From Terebella lapidaria (Eukaryota; Annelida; Polychaeta; Terebellida; Terebellidae), in the NCBI GenBank assembly GCA_949152475.1, contig OX424570.1, positions 20,022,694 to 20,086,693 of the forward strand: DNA of 64,000 nucleotides, in the 5' to 3' direction. A program made the translations under genes and the position numbers. This document shows, piece by piece, positions 14,401 through 28,721 of the stretch. The notes below the pieces were generated by a model. The model was not told where the DNA came from, searched no databases, and saw only the letters and a program-made list of their open reading frames with translations. Each line of letters begins with the position of its first letter. The first letter of the stretch is position 1.

Positions 14401-17400
14401 ACCCCGCTCCCCCTCATCATCATCCCCATCCCCCTCATCATCATCCTCCTCCTCATCATTATTAAGTGTTGTGAGTGCGAGTTCGAAGCCTGACAAACTC
14501 ACCTTGCTCCAACAACCACTGCACTACTTGCATGTGTCCTCCAGTTGCTGCCGTCTTCAGAGCAGGATATCCTCCTTTCTCTATCTCTGCTCCACGAGAC
14601 ACCAACTCTTTTGCCATATCCAGGTGCCCTCTCAAACAGGCGGAAGCTAGCGCTGTGGACCCGTCTTTGTCCTCAGCATTGACGTCAGCACCTGTAGCAC
14701 AATGAGAATTACACTTGGGAAAATCCTGTTATTATTGCTGCACTATGTTTAGAAATTATTTACATTATTTTTGTATGGAGTATGTACTAATATGCGGCCG
14801 TTGATAATGATAGGTTATTAGGTTAACATTGATAATCATGTCATCTTCATTACCATCCCCCTCATCATCCCCCTCATCATCATCCCCCTCATCAATAATA
14901 AGTGTTGTGAGTGCGAGTTCGAAGCCTGACAAACTCACCTAGTTCCAACAACCACTGTACTACTTGCATGTGTCCTCCCCTTGCCGCTCTCTTCAGAGCA
15001 GGATATCCTCCTTCCTCTATCTTTGCTCCCCAAGACACCAAATCTTTTGCCACATCCAGGTGCCCTTCCTGGCAGGCTGCAGATAGAGCTGTGAAGCCGT
15101 CCTTGTCCTCAGCATTGATGTCAGCAGCTGTAGCACAATGACATTTACAATAAAAAAAATGTTTTTATTAGTGTACTGTTTTATTGGCATCATCAAAAAC
15201 TGGTTATCACCGGTAATATGTTGATACATACATTACATCTGTATTAAGAATGTATCGATTATGCACTATTAGGCTACCCTGAAAATAATAGATTATAAGG
15301 TTAACACTGAATATCATTATCAGTATTAGTATGTATTGCTATGATAGGAATTCTGCAGTCTGAAAGTCGCACCTTGTTCCAATAACAACCGCACAACTTC
15401 CATGTATCCTCCCGATGCTGCCCTCACTAGAGCCAGCTTTCCTCCTTTCTCTATCGCGGCTCCTTGGGATAACAGCTCCTTGGCCACATCCAGGTGCCCT
15501 CTCCCACAGGCAGAAGATAACGCTGTGAACCCGTACTTGTCCTCAGCATTGACGTCAGCACCTGTAGCACAATGAGAATTACACTTGGGAAAATCCTGTT
15601 ATTATTTCTGCACTATGTTTAGAATTGTATTTACATTATTTTTGTATGGAGTATGTACTATTAGGCGGCCGTTGATAATCATAGGTTGTTAAGTTAACAT
15701 TGATAATCATGTCATCTTCATTACCACCCCCCCCCCCCTTCCCATCATCATTATCCCCCCCCCTCTCCCCCTCATCATCATCCCCCATCATCATCATCAT
15801 CATCATCCCCCTCATCATTACTAAGTGTTGTGAGTGCGAGTTCGAAGCCTGACAAACTCACCTTGTTCCAACAACCACTGCACTACTTGCATGTGTCCTC
15901 CAGTTGCTGCCGTCTTCAGAGCGGGATATCCTCCTCTCTCTATCTCTGCTCCCCGGGACACCAACTCTTTTGCCACATCCAGGTGCCCTTCCTCGCAGGC
16001 TTCAGAGAGCGCTGTGAAGCCGTCCTTGTCCTCAGCATTGATGTCAGCACCTGTAGCACAATGACATTTACAATAGAAAAAATGTTTTTATTACTGTCCT
16101 GTTTTATTGGCATCATAAAAAACTGGTTATCACCGGTAATATGTTGATACATACATTACATCTGTATTAAGAATGTATCGATTATGCACTATTAGGCTAA
16201 CCTGAAAATAATAGATTATAAGGTTAACACTGAATATCATTATCAGTATTAGTATGTATTGCTATGATAGGAATTCTGCAGTCTGAAAGTCGCACCTTGT
16301 TCCAATAACAACCGCACAACTTCCATGTATCCTCCCGATGCTGCCCACGCTAGAGCCAGCTTTCCTCCTTTCTCTATCGCGGCTCCTTGGGATAACAAAA
16401 CTTTTGCCACATCCATGTGCCCTCTCCCACAGGCGGCAGATAACGCTGTGAACCCGTCCTTGTCCTCAGCATTGACGTCAGCACCTGTAGCACAATGAGA
16501 ATTACACTTGGGAAAATCCTGTTATTATTTCTGCACTATGTTTAGAATTGTATTTACATTATTTTTGTATGGAGTATGTACTATTATGCGGCCGTTGATA
16601 ATGATAGGTTATTAGGTTAACATTGATAATCATGTCATCTACATTACCATCCCTCTCATCATCATTTCCCCTCATCATCCCCCTCATCATTACTAAGTGC
16701 TGTGAGTGTGAGTTCCAAGTCTGACACACTCACCTTGTTCCAACAACCACTGCACTACTTGCATGTGTCCTCCCCTTGCCGCGCTCTTCAGAGCAGGATA
16801 TCCTCCTCTCTCTATCTCTGCTCCCTGAGACACCAACTCTCTTGCCACACCCAGGTGCCCTTCCTGGCAGGCTGCAGAGAGCGCTGTGAAGCCGTCCTTG
16901 TCCTCAGCATTGACGTCAGCACCTGTAGCACAATGAGAATTACACTTGGGAAAATCCCGTTATTATTGCTGCACTATGTTTAGAATTGTATTTACATTAT
17001 TTTTGTATGGAGTATGTACTATTATGCGGCCGTTGATAATGATAGGTTATTAGGTTAACATTGATAATCATGTCATCTACATTACCATCCCTCTCATCAT
17101 CATTTCCCCTCATCATCCCCCTCATCATTACTAAGTGCTGTGAGTGTGAGTTCGAAGTCTGACACACTCACCTTGTTCCAACAACCACTGCACTACTTGC
17201 ATGTGTCCTCCCCTTGCCGCGCTCTTCAGAGCAGGATATCCTCCTCTCTCTATCTCTGCTCCCTGAGACACCAACTCTCTTGCCACACCCAGGTGCCCTT
17301 CCTGGCAGGCTGCAGAGAGCGCTGTGAAGCCGTCCTTGTCCTCAGCATTGACGTCAGCACCTGTAGCACAATGAGAATTACACTTGGGAAAATCCCGTTA

Positions 17401-20400
17401 TTATTGCTGCACTATGTTTAGAATTGTGTTTACATTATTTTTGTATGGAGTATGTACTATTATGTGGCCGTTGATAATGATAGGTTATTAGGTAACATTG
17501 ATAATCATGTCATCTTCTTTACACCCCCCCCCCTCCCATCATCATCATCATCATCATCACCCCCTACCCCTCATCAACATCATCATCCCCCTCATCATTA
17601 TTAAGTGTTGTGAGTGCAAGTTCGAAATCTGACACACTCACCTTGTTCCAACAACCACTGCACTACTTGCACATGTCCTCCAGTTGCTGCCGTCTTCAGA
17701 GCAGGATATCCTCCTTTCTCTATCTCTGCTCCCCGAGACACCAACTCTTTTGCCACATCCAGGTGCCCTTCCTGGCAGGCTGCAGAGAGCGCTGTGAAGC
17801 CGTCCTTGTCCTCAGCATTGACGTCAGCACCTGTAGCACAATGAGAATTACACTTGGGAAAATCCTGTTATTATTTCTGCACTATGTTTAGAATTGTATT
17901 TACATTATTTTTGTATGGAGTATGTACTATTATGCGGCCGTTGATAATCATAGGTTATTAGGTTAACATTGATAATCATGTCATCTTCATTACCATCCCC
18001 CTCATCATCCCCCTCATCATCATCCCCCTCATCAATAATAAGTGTTGTGAGTGCGAGTTCGAAGCCTGACAAACTCACCTTTTTCCAACAACCACTGCAC
18101 TACTTGCATGTGTCCTCCCCATGCCGCGCTCCCCAGAGCAGGATATCCTCCTTTCTCTATCTTTGCTCCCTGAGACACCAACTTGTTTGCCACATCCATG
18201 TGCCCTTTCCCACAGGTGGAAGAGAGCACTGTGATCCCGTCCTTGTCCTCAGCATTGACGTCAGCACCTGTAGCACAATGCGAATTACACTTAGGAAAAT
18301 CCTGTTATTATTGCTGCACTATGTTTAGATTTGTATTCACAATATTTTTGTACGTAGTATGTACTATTATGCGGCCGTTGATAATGATAGGTTATTAGGT
18401 TAACATTGATAATCATGTCATCTTCATTACCATCCCTCTCATCATCATCCCCCTCATCATCCCCCTCATCATTACTAAGTGCTGTGAGTGTGAGTTCGAA
18501 GTCTGACACACTCACCTTTTTCCAACAACCACTGCACTACTTGCATGTGTCCTTCCATTGCCGCGCTCTTCAGAGCGGGATTTCCTCCTCTCTCTATCTC
18601 TGCTCCCCGAGACACCAACTCTCTTGCCACACCCAGGTGCCCTTTATGGCAGGCTGCAGAGAGCGCTGTGAAGCCGTCCTTGTCCTCAGCATTGATGTCA
18701 GCACCTGTAGCACAATGACATTTACAATAAAAAAAATGTTTTTATTACTGTCCTGTTTTATTGGCATCATCAAAAACTGGTTATCACCGGTAATATGTTG
18801 ATACATACATTACATCTGTATTAAGAATGTATCGATTATGCAATATTAGGCTACCCTGAAAATAATAGATTACAAGGTTAACACTGAATATCATTATCAG
18901 TATTAGTATGTATTGCTATGATAGGAATTCTGCAGTCTGAAAGTCACACCTTGTTCCAATAACAACCGCACAACTTCCATGTATCCTCCCAATGCTGCCC
19001 TCACTAGAGCCAGCTCTCCTCCTTTCTCTATCGCGGCTCCTTGGGATAACAAAAATTTTGCCACATCCATGTGCCCTCTCCCACAGGCGGAAGATAACGC
19101 TGTGAACCCGTCATTGTCCTCAGCATTGATGTCAGCACCTGTAGTGCAATGAGAATTACACTCGAGAAAGTCTTGTGAATATTGCTACACTATGTTTACA
19201 TGGTTTAGAACTTTATTTACATTAATTTTTATGAAGTATGTACTACTAGGCGGCCGTTAGGCTTCACAGCGCTCTCTGCAGCCTGCCATAAAGGGCACCT
19301 GGGTGTGGCAAGAGAGTTGGTGTCTCGGGGAGCAGAGATAGAGAGAGGAGGATATCCTGCTCTGAAGAGCGCGGCAATGGGAGGACACATGCAAGTAGTG
19401 CAGTGGTTGTTGGAAAAAGGTGAGTGTGTCAGACTTCGAACTCACACTCACAGCACTTAGTAATGATGAGGGGGATGATGAGGGGGATGATGATGAGAGG
19501 GATGGTAATGAAGATGACATGATTATCAATGTTAACCTAATAACCTATCATTATCAACGGCCGCATAATAGTACATACTACGTACAAAAATATTGTGAAT
19601 ACAAATCTAAACATAGTGCAGCAATAATAACAGGATTTTCCTAAGTGTAATTCGCATTGTGCTACAGGTGCTGACGTCAATGCTGAGGACAAGGACGGGA
19701 TCACAGCGCTCTCTTCCGCCTGTGGGAGAGGGCACATGGATGTGGCAAACCAGTTGGTGTCTCAGGGAGCAAAGATAGAGAAAGGAGGATATCCTGCTCT
19801 GAAGAGCGCGGCTATGGGAGGACACATGCAAGTAGTGCAGTGGTTGTTGGAAAAAGGTGAGTTTGTCAGGCTTCGAACTCGCACTCACAACACTTATTAT
19901 TGATGAGGGGGATGATGATGAGGGGGATGATGAGGGGGATGGTAATGAAGATGACATGATTATCAATGTTAACCTAATAACCTATCATTATCAACGGCCG
20001 CATAATAGTACATACTCCATACAAAAATAATGTAACTCTTTTAATGCCCTCTTTTGCCACATTAGGTTAACATTGATAATCATGTCATCTCCATTACCCC
20101 CCCCCATACCCCCCCCCCCCCTCCCATCATCATCATCATCATCACCCCCTCCCCCTCCCCCACATCATCACCCCCCTCATCATTACTAAATGTTGTGAGT
20201 GCAAGTTCGAAGTCTGAAAAACTCACCTTTTTCCAACAACCACTGCACTACTTGCATGTGTCCTCCCCATGCCGCGCTCTCCAGAGCAGGATATCCTCCT
20301 TTCTCTATCTCTGCTCCCCGAGACACCAACTCTTTTGCCACATCCAGGTGCCCTTCCTCGCAGGCTACAGAGAGCACCGTGAAGCCGTCCTTGTCCTCAG

Positions 20401-23400
20401 CATTGATGTCAGCACCTGTAGCACAATGACATTTACAATAAAAAAAATGTTTTTATTACTGTCCTGTTTTATTGGCATCATCGAAAAATGGTTATCACCG
20501 GTAATATGTTGATACATACATTACATCTGTATTAAGAATGTATCGATTATGCACTATTAGGCTACCCTGAAAATAATAGATTACAAGGTCAACACTGAAT
20601 ATCATTATCAGTATTAGTATGTATTGCTATGATAGGAATTCTGCAGTCTGAAAGTCACACCTTGTTCCAATAACAACCGCACAACTTCCATGTATCCTCC
20701 CAATGCTGCCCTCACTAGAGCCAGCTCTCCTCCTTTCTCTATCGCGGCTCCTTGGGATAACAAAAATTTTGCCACATCCATGTGCCCTCTCCCACAGGCG
20801 GAAGATAACGCTGTGAACCCGTCATTGTCCTCAGCATTGACGTCAGCACCTGTAGTGCAATGAGAATTACACTCGAGAAAGTCTTGTGAATATTGCTACA
20901 CTATGTTTACATGGTTTAGAACTTTATTTACATTAATTTTTATGAAGTATGTACTACTAGGCGGCCGTTGATAATCATAGGTTGTTATGTTAACATTGAT
21001 AATCATGTCATCTCCATTACCCCCCCCATACCCCCCCCCTCCCATCATCATCATCATCATCACCCCCTCCCCCTCCCCCACATCATCACCCCCCTCATCA
21101 TTACTAAATGTTGTGAGTGCAAGTTCGAAGTCTGAAAAACTCACCTTTTTCCAACAACCACTGCACTACTTGCATGTGTCCTCCCATTGCCGCTCTCTTC
21201 AGAGCAGGATATCCTCCTTTCTCTATCTCTGCTCCCCGAGACACCAACTCTTTTGCCACATCCAGGTGCCCTTCCTCGCAGGCTACAGAGAGCACCGTGA
21301 AGCCGTCCTTGTCCTCAGCATTGATGTCAGCACCTGTAGCACAATGACATTTACAATATAAAAAATGTTTTTATTACTGTCCTGTTTTATTGGCATCATC
21401 GAAAAATGGTTATCACCGGTAATATGTTGATACATACATTACATCTGTATTAAGAATGTATCGATTATGCACTATTAGGCTACCCTGAAAATAATAGATT
21501 ACAAGGTTAACACTGAATATCATTATCAGTATTAGTATGTATTGCTATGATAGGAATTCTGCAGTCTGAAAGTCGCACCTTGTTCCAATAACAACCGCAC
21601 AACTTCCATGTATCCTCCCGATGCTGCCCTCACTAGAGCCAGCTCTCCTCCTTTCTCTATCGCGGCTCCTTGGGATAACAAAAATTTTGCCACATCCATG
21701 TGCCCTCTCCCACAGGCGGAAGATAACGCTGTGAACCCGTCATTGTCCTCAGCATTGACGTCAGCACCTGTAGTGCAATGAGAATTACACTCGAGAAAGT
21801 CTTGTGAATATTGCTACACTATGTTTACATGGTTTAGAACTTTATTTACATTAATTTTTATGAAGTATGTACTACTAGGCGGCCGTTGATAATCATAGGT
21901 TGTTAGGTTAACATTGATAATCATGTCATCTCCATTACCCCCCCCCCCCATACCCCCCCTCCCATCATCATCATCATCATCACCCCCTCCCCTCCCCCAC
22001 ATCATCACCCCCCTCATCATTACTAAATGTTGTGAGTGCAAGTTCGAAGTCTGAAAAACTCACCTTTTTCCAACAACCACTGCACTACTTGCATGTGTCC
22101 TCCCATTGCCGCTCTCTTCAGAGCAGGATATCCTCCTTTCTCTATCTCTGCTCCCCGAGACACCAACTCTCTTGCCACACCCAGGTGCCCTTTCTGGCAG
22201 GCTACAGAGAGCGTTGTGGTGCCGTCCTTGTCCTCAGCATTGACATCAGCACCTGTAGCACAATGAGAATTACACTTGGGAAAATCCTGTTATTATTGCT
22301 GCACTATGTTTAGAAATTATTTACATTATTTTTGTATGGAGTATGTACTAATATGCGGCCATTGATAATGATAGGTTATTAGGTTAACATTGATAATCAT
22401 GTCATCTTCATTACCATCCCCCTCATCATCCCCCTCATCATCATCCCCCTCATCAATAATAAGTGTTGTGAGTGCGAGTTCGAAGCCTGACAAACTCACC
22501 TTGTTCCAACAACCACTGTACTACTTGCATGTGTCCTCCCCATGCCGCTCTCTCCAGAGCAGGATATCCTCCTCTCTCTATCTCTGCTCCCCGAGACACC
22601 AACTCTCTTGCCACACCCAGGTGCCCTTCCTCGCAGGCTTCAGAGAGCGCTGTGAAGCCGTCCTTGTCCTCAGCATTGATGTCAGCACCTGTAGCACAAT
22701 GACATTTACAATAAAAAAAATGTTTTTATTACTGTCCTGTTTTATTGGCATCATCAAAAACTGGTTATCACCGGTAATATGTTGATACATACATTACATC
22801 TGTATTAAGAATGTATCGATTATGCACTATTAGGCTACCCTGAAAATAATAGATTACAAGGTTAACACTGAATATCATTATCAGTATTAGTATGTATTGC
22901 TATGATAGGAATTCTGCAGTCTGAAAGTCGCACCTTGTTCCAATAACAACCGCACAACTTCCATGTATCCTCCCGATGCTGCCCACGCTAGAGCCAGCTC
23001 TCCTCCTTTCTCTATCGCGGCTCCTTGGGATAACAAAAATTTTGCCACATCCATGTGCCCTCTCCCACAGGCGGAAGATAACGCTGTGAACCCGTCATTG
23101 TCCTCAGCATTGACGTCAGCACCTGTAGCACAATGAGAATTACACTTGGGAAAATCCTGTTATTATTGCTGCACTATGTTTAGAAATTATTTACATTATT
23201 TTTGTATGGAGTATGTACTATTATGCGGCCGTTGATAATGATAGGTTATTAGGTTAACATTGATAATCATGTCATCTACATTACCATCCATCTCATCATC
23301 ATCCCCCTCATCATCCCCCTCATCATTACTAAGTGCTGTGAGTGTGAGTTCGAAGTCTGACACACTCACCTTTTTCCAACAACCACTGCACTACATGCAT

Positions 23401-26400
23401 GTGTCCTCCCCTTGCCGCTCTCCCCAGAGCAGGATATCCTCCTTTCTCTATCTCTGCTCCCCGAGACACCAACTCTCTTGCCACACCCAGGTGCCCTTTC
23501 TGGCAGGCTACAGAGAGCGTTGTGGTGCCGTCCTTGTCCTCAGCATTGACATCAGCACCTGTAGCACATTGAGAATAACAATAACACAATTGTGATTATA
23601 ACTGTACTGTTTCATTGTGATCATCAAAATATGGTTATCACCGGTGAAAGGTTGATACATACATTACATCTGTATTAAGGATGTATCGATTATGCACTAT
23701 TAGGCTACCTGGAAAATCATAGATTATAAGGTTAACATTGATTATCATTATCATTTTTAGTATGTATTGCTGTGAGAGGGAATTCTGCAGTGTGAAAGTC
23801 TCACCTTGTTCCAACAACCACTGCACTACTTGCATGTGTCCTCCCCATGCCGCTCTCTCCAGAGCAGGATATCCTCCTTTCTCTATCTCTGCTCCCCGGG
23901 ACACCATCTCTCTTGCCACACCCAAGTGCCCTTCCTGGCAGGCTACAGAGAGCGCTGTGAAGCCGACCTTGTCCTCAGCATTGACATCAGCACCTGTAGT
24001 GCAATGAGAATTACACTTAAGAAAATCCTGTTATTATTGCTGCACTATGTTCAGATTTGTATTTACATTATTTTTGTATGGAGTATGTACTAATATGCGG
24101 CCATTGATAATGATAGGTTATTAGGTTAACATTGATAATCATGTCATCGACATTACCATCCGCATCATCATCATCATCATCATCCCCCTCATCATTACTA
24201 AGTGGTTCAGATAAAAGCCACCATTAGCTGTGCCTATATCCCGACACACCCACACAAATCCACACATATGACACATATCCTGACACACCCACATCTATTT
24301 CAGCTTACAGGATGAACACACATATTATGATATGAAAAATTCTTATTCATTTTTTTGCTCAGATATACATTAACCAACGACATAATCATAGGTTAAAAGG
24401 CCAACATTGATAATCATATCATTATCCTCATTTTATTAAAAGCTGTTCGAGGCTAAGCCGAGAAAGCCTTCGTTTCTAATAATGACCTGTGTCGAGCCCA
24501 ATATCTGACTCAATGGATGCCTGCCATTAGGTTATTATTGCAAATAATGACCTCCGTTGAGGTTATTCAACAAAAATAATAACCTCTGTAAAACAATGCA
24601 AGCATCCATTAAGTGTCCAAAATGTCAAACTCATCCATATAGTTTTGCGTAACTGTCCTGGCCATTATGGATTATGCACACACATCATTATATCTTCCAA
24701 TCCGTATACTCAGATCTTCATGGGTATAACTAATTTTGCAGATTATATAGGAAACATATCTCAGATATATAGTCAAAATGGATAGTACTGGGATCGTCAC
24801 CATGAACGTTAGGGGATTGCAATCAAAAAGTAAACGGCAAAAAGTGTTTGAATGGATTCGAGTACATAAATATGGCATTATATGCATACAAGAAAGCCAC
24901 TCAACAGCCGATAGTGAAAATACGTGGAAAAATTATTTTCAGGGAGACATAATATTTTCTCATGGAAAATCCAATGCTCAAAAAGTGATGATTTTATTTA
25001 ACCCCAGGTGCAACAAAGTAATACATGATAAATTTTTAGATCCAAGGGGCCGATATGTCATCCTTTATATTACCATTGATCATAAAAGGATCACGTTAGC
25101 TAATATATAAATTATGGTCCAAATCACGACAGTCCATCTTTTTTTGCAACTTATATGAGCTTATTGAAAATATTCCCAATGACAATCGTATTATATGCGG
25201 CGATCTTAATCATATACTGAATCCCGTTCCAGATAAACAAGGTGGTAGATCTGATCATGCCCACATAAAGGCCAGGACAGTTACGCAAAACTATATGGAT
25301 GAGTTTGACATTTTTGACACTTAATGGATGCTTGTATTGTTTTACAGAGGTTATTATTTTTGTTGAATAACCTCAACGGAGGTCATTATTTGCAATAATA
25401 ACCTAATGGCAGGCATCCATTACGTCAGATAATGGGCTCGACACAGGTCATTATTAGAAACGAAGGCTTTCTCGGCTTCGCCTCGAAAGTCCTTCGTTTC
25501 TAATAATGACCTGCGTCTCGCCCTCGGTCTCCAATACCAATAGGTATTGGAGCGCTCCTGGGCTTCAACTACTACGTTCATCCATCAGTGAAACACGCTC
25601 TTCGGACGTAGTTTTGTTTTAAATAATCGGTCAACTTGAAATTGTGTGTGTCTTAATTGGGTATCATGCCGTAATTTTTCACCAAATTTCAGAATTCTAT
25701 CCCGAAAATTGAAAAAATTGGCAAGCGTGTTTCACTGATGGATGAACTTGACTCTGGCTTCGGGGGAAGCGGGGGGGGGGGGTGGATTTGAAGGCGGTGG
25801 ATACAGGGGCGCGAAGGAATGGACGTGCGATTAACAAACAAGTTTAGAGCCGGATTATAACATTTTGCGGAGGAAAAACTACCGTATTATTGTAAAAGCA
25901 GATCTATCTAAATCCATGCAGATACTGAAAACAAACGACCCACGAGACACGCAGATGCCTTGCGAGGTTTCAGCGGAGGGGTGAAAGAGGAGGCAAATGT
26001 ATGATTCCGTCGATACTTGCTACATACACGCCCAACGTCATATCTAGGCCAGCCAATCAGGGCGCACAGGAAACTAAGTATTGATGGGGCCAATATTAAG
26101 AGAATCACAAGAAAAAAGCCATTTTTCGAACAAATTAATCTTCTACACGCATCCATTGGCATTGTAACTGATAGAGATGAACATTTCACACCTTCACAAA
26201 CGACCGTGTGCCGATCCGACCCGTGCTGGATTTTTTCTTCTGTTTTCTTACTTTCTGTCCATTCGAACGGACGGACGGAGGGACGGACATTTCGTCCTTT
26301 GGATCCCTATAGCTCATATCTGATGAGCTAAAACATACGCGAAAAATGTATTGACGGGTACCATGAAAACGGGTATTTTTTCACAATGAACAAACGGATT

Positions 26401-28651
26401 TTTTTCACCACATCCATATTTTTCGGAAAGCCGATACAATTCTGAAGATGATGATGTAGGGTGTGTTTTGTTATACCTCGGGTAGGGGTATCTCCTATTT
26501 CTAAGCCCCTTTTCCAGAATGGCCACTAACCTATATGGAGGCATGGCTTGTTCAGCAGCTACACACGTCATCACGTGGATCCGAGCTCGCTCCTAACAGA
26601 GCTCTATTATCACCATAGCAACCAGTGTTAGGAATTATAAGAAATTTACCAATTTTAAAATCTAGGTCGTCTACCACACCCTTCATCGTGATCATAGACT
26701 GTGCAGTATTAACATCACGAACTAGGATTTTTATCAATCATAGGCCTACATCTCCGTTGCTAAGGGGTTGCTTAAAAATTTTAATGGTTGCTAAGCTAAA
26801 CCAATATATGATACAAGTACTACAGCATTTTAACTCAGATATACCCATATGATAACTGCTAATTCATTTCAGATTAAACTATATATATTGTATATGGCTT
26901 TTGTTACCTTTTATCGTACTCGAAATATGTGGTATCCTTTGTCGTATTCTAATATTTGGTTGTTTCGTATTTTCGCAAACTGGTTGAATCGAATCTATTA
27001 TACATGCATTCAATGATCTTATAAATGAATATCCGTATATATTGGTTATCTGGTACGATTACTGAAATATATTTCAGGTAATACGTTTCCAATAGTATAT
27101 CTTTTTTGTTACTTTGACATCTGGTCCTTGTGGTAACATGTTCTGATCCTCAACTTTAATGGCCATTAGTTTCCATGGCAACAGATCGTAACTATGGCAA
27201 AAGTTCCAATATCTTTTCGAAAGTTATTGATGATGATTCCTTGGCATCTAAGTAATCATATGCAATTAAATGCACCTAAATAATCAGGTTATGTTGTTTT
27301 ATATGATACCATATGATTTCTGTAGGAAATCACTCCCATTTTCGATGCCTTTTTTCATAAATGACACCATGTTTTCATAAAGCCATAAAAAAAATTGCCC
27401 AGATATGCCAAGGTGGCATCTACCAGTTTATGTTAGCTGGTCAGTAAAGTTCACCTCTAATATTTATTTCTTAAATAAAATTGCATTAGTACGCACTTTC
27501 ACGCTTACTCCGATTTTACCACTTTTGCCCTCTGACTATAAAGCAAAAATTGAGTAAAGTTCATCGTTTCTAAGCTTCATGGCAAGTAGTGAAAAGTCTT
27601 AGTAAGTGATACTCACTCTTTGCCAATTTGAAATAATGGTCGTCAGTTTTCAAGTGATTCACAGACTTGCATTTTCATCAAATGATCACTGCCTAGAGCT
27701 TGGTTTAACTCAATATTTTTGAGCCATGGTCATGTATTATCGGTCATAATGTGTTTCTAATATATATGTACATTTCGGGTATATCTATATCGATCTATCA
27801 TTCACCTCTCTCAAATCTATTATTCACCTCTCTCAAGCAACATCCTGACTATTTGGAGATCTCCTTTCCGTGCTGTCTCTATCAGTAGATTCTTGTCTCC
27901 AAGATCCAGGTCTGCTCCGTGATCGATCAACATTTCAGCCACTGCCTCATGACCAGCTTCACGGGCAAAATGCAGTGCCGTGCCTGTCTTACCATCGACT
28001 TCACACTCCGTATTGACACTGGCACCTGAATATGTTTTGTCAAAATATATTATTGGCCTAAATCAGTCCTTTCTACATAATTCCATAACACTAAAATTGA
28101 TGATAACAAAATTATTACCATGATCGATCAACAACTTTGTTATTCCTAAGTGCCCATTCTCAGCTGCCGTCACCAACGGTTTTTTGTTTCCCAGTTCCAC
28201 ATCTGCTCCATGCTCGATCAGCAGTTTTGCCACAGCCTCGTGCCCGTTAGCACAGGCGGACCACAGAGCTGTGGCAGACTCAGCTCCAGGTTGACGCTCA
28301 ACGTTGACATTGGCACCTGTACCAGTTGTGTTACAATATAGGAAATCGGTTACGTGATACTCATGAGAACACAAGAAATTACGCTAGACCCTAAATGGTA
28401 GGACATGATTACCATGAACTATCATTAAGTTGGTTATATCCAGGTGTCCCTCCTGTGCTGCCGCCACCAGAGGTTTGATGTCTCCAAGTTCTGGGTCAGC
28501 TTCATGATTGACCAGGAGCTCTGCCACATCTACACTACCACTAGCACATGCGGCACATAGAGCTGTGATTATTTGGCCATCATCTTTGCTCTCAGCATTG
28601 ACAGCCGCACCTGAAACATTAGGCCTACTTGTTTTGTTATATGTAAATCGA

Positions 28652-28721
<70 letters not shown>

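Larger units (their letters stand above)
19259..20062. repeat. Inverted duplication of array units inside an intron
   Basis: The segment is a reverse-complement near-copy of about 17.97-18.67 kb (array exons 11 and 12 with their introns). It interrupts the conserved intron block after GGCGGCCGTT (19258) and before ATTAGGTTAACATTG (20063), with about 27 bp of filler (20036-20062). A transcript crossing both copies could fold into a stem of about 0.7 kb. Confidence 0.8.
4504..24450 (-). repeat. Tandem array of about 435-bp ankyrin exon-intron units
   Basis: Thirty-one intact 189-nt exons repeat at a spacing of about 380-490 bp where uninterrupted. The unit consists of exon, donor GTGAG or GTGCG, an intron of about 245-250 bp with conserved blocks (for example GGCCGTTGATAATCATAGG on +), and acceptor GCTACAG before GTGCTGACGTCAATG. 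Two unit types exist: A exons end WLLEQG or WLLEKG and have introns with G-run tracts; B exons end VVRLLLEQG and have introns with a GAATTCTGCAG block. A and B often alternate as dimers of about 918 bp. The second repeat in each exon is 30, not 33, residues. Confidence 0.9.

Noticed and set aside
19257-20062. Inverted segment dismissed as pure misassembly
   Set aside because: Possible, but the copy differs from its source at several bases and has filler at the junction, which fits a real rearrangement; kept as a finding with a read-level check.
15636-22041. Minus-strand open frames of D, G and M (for example 15636-15818, 21814-22041)
   Set aside because: Translations of GATGAG-rich intron tracts, not exons.
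5629-24093. Plus-strand open frames rich in S, P and C
   Set aside because: They are antisense to the ankyrin exons; the minus strand carries the conserved ankyrin consensus, splice borders and phase.
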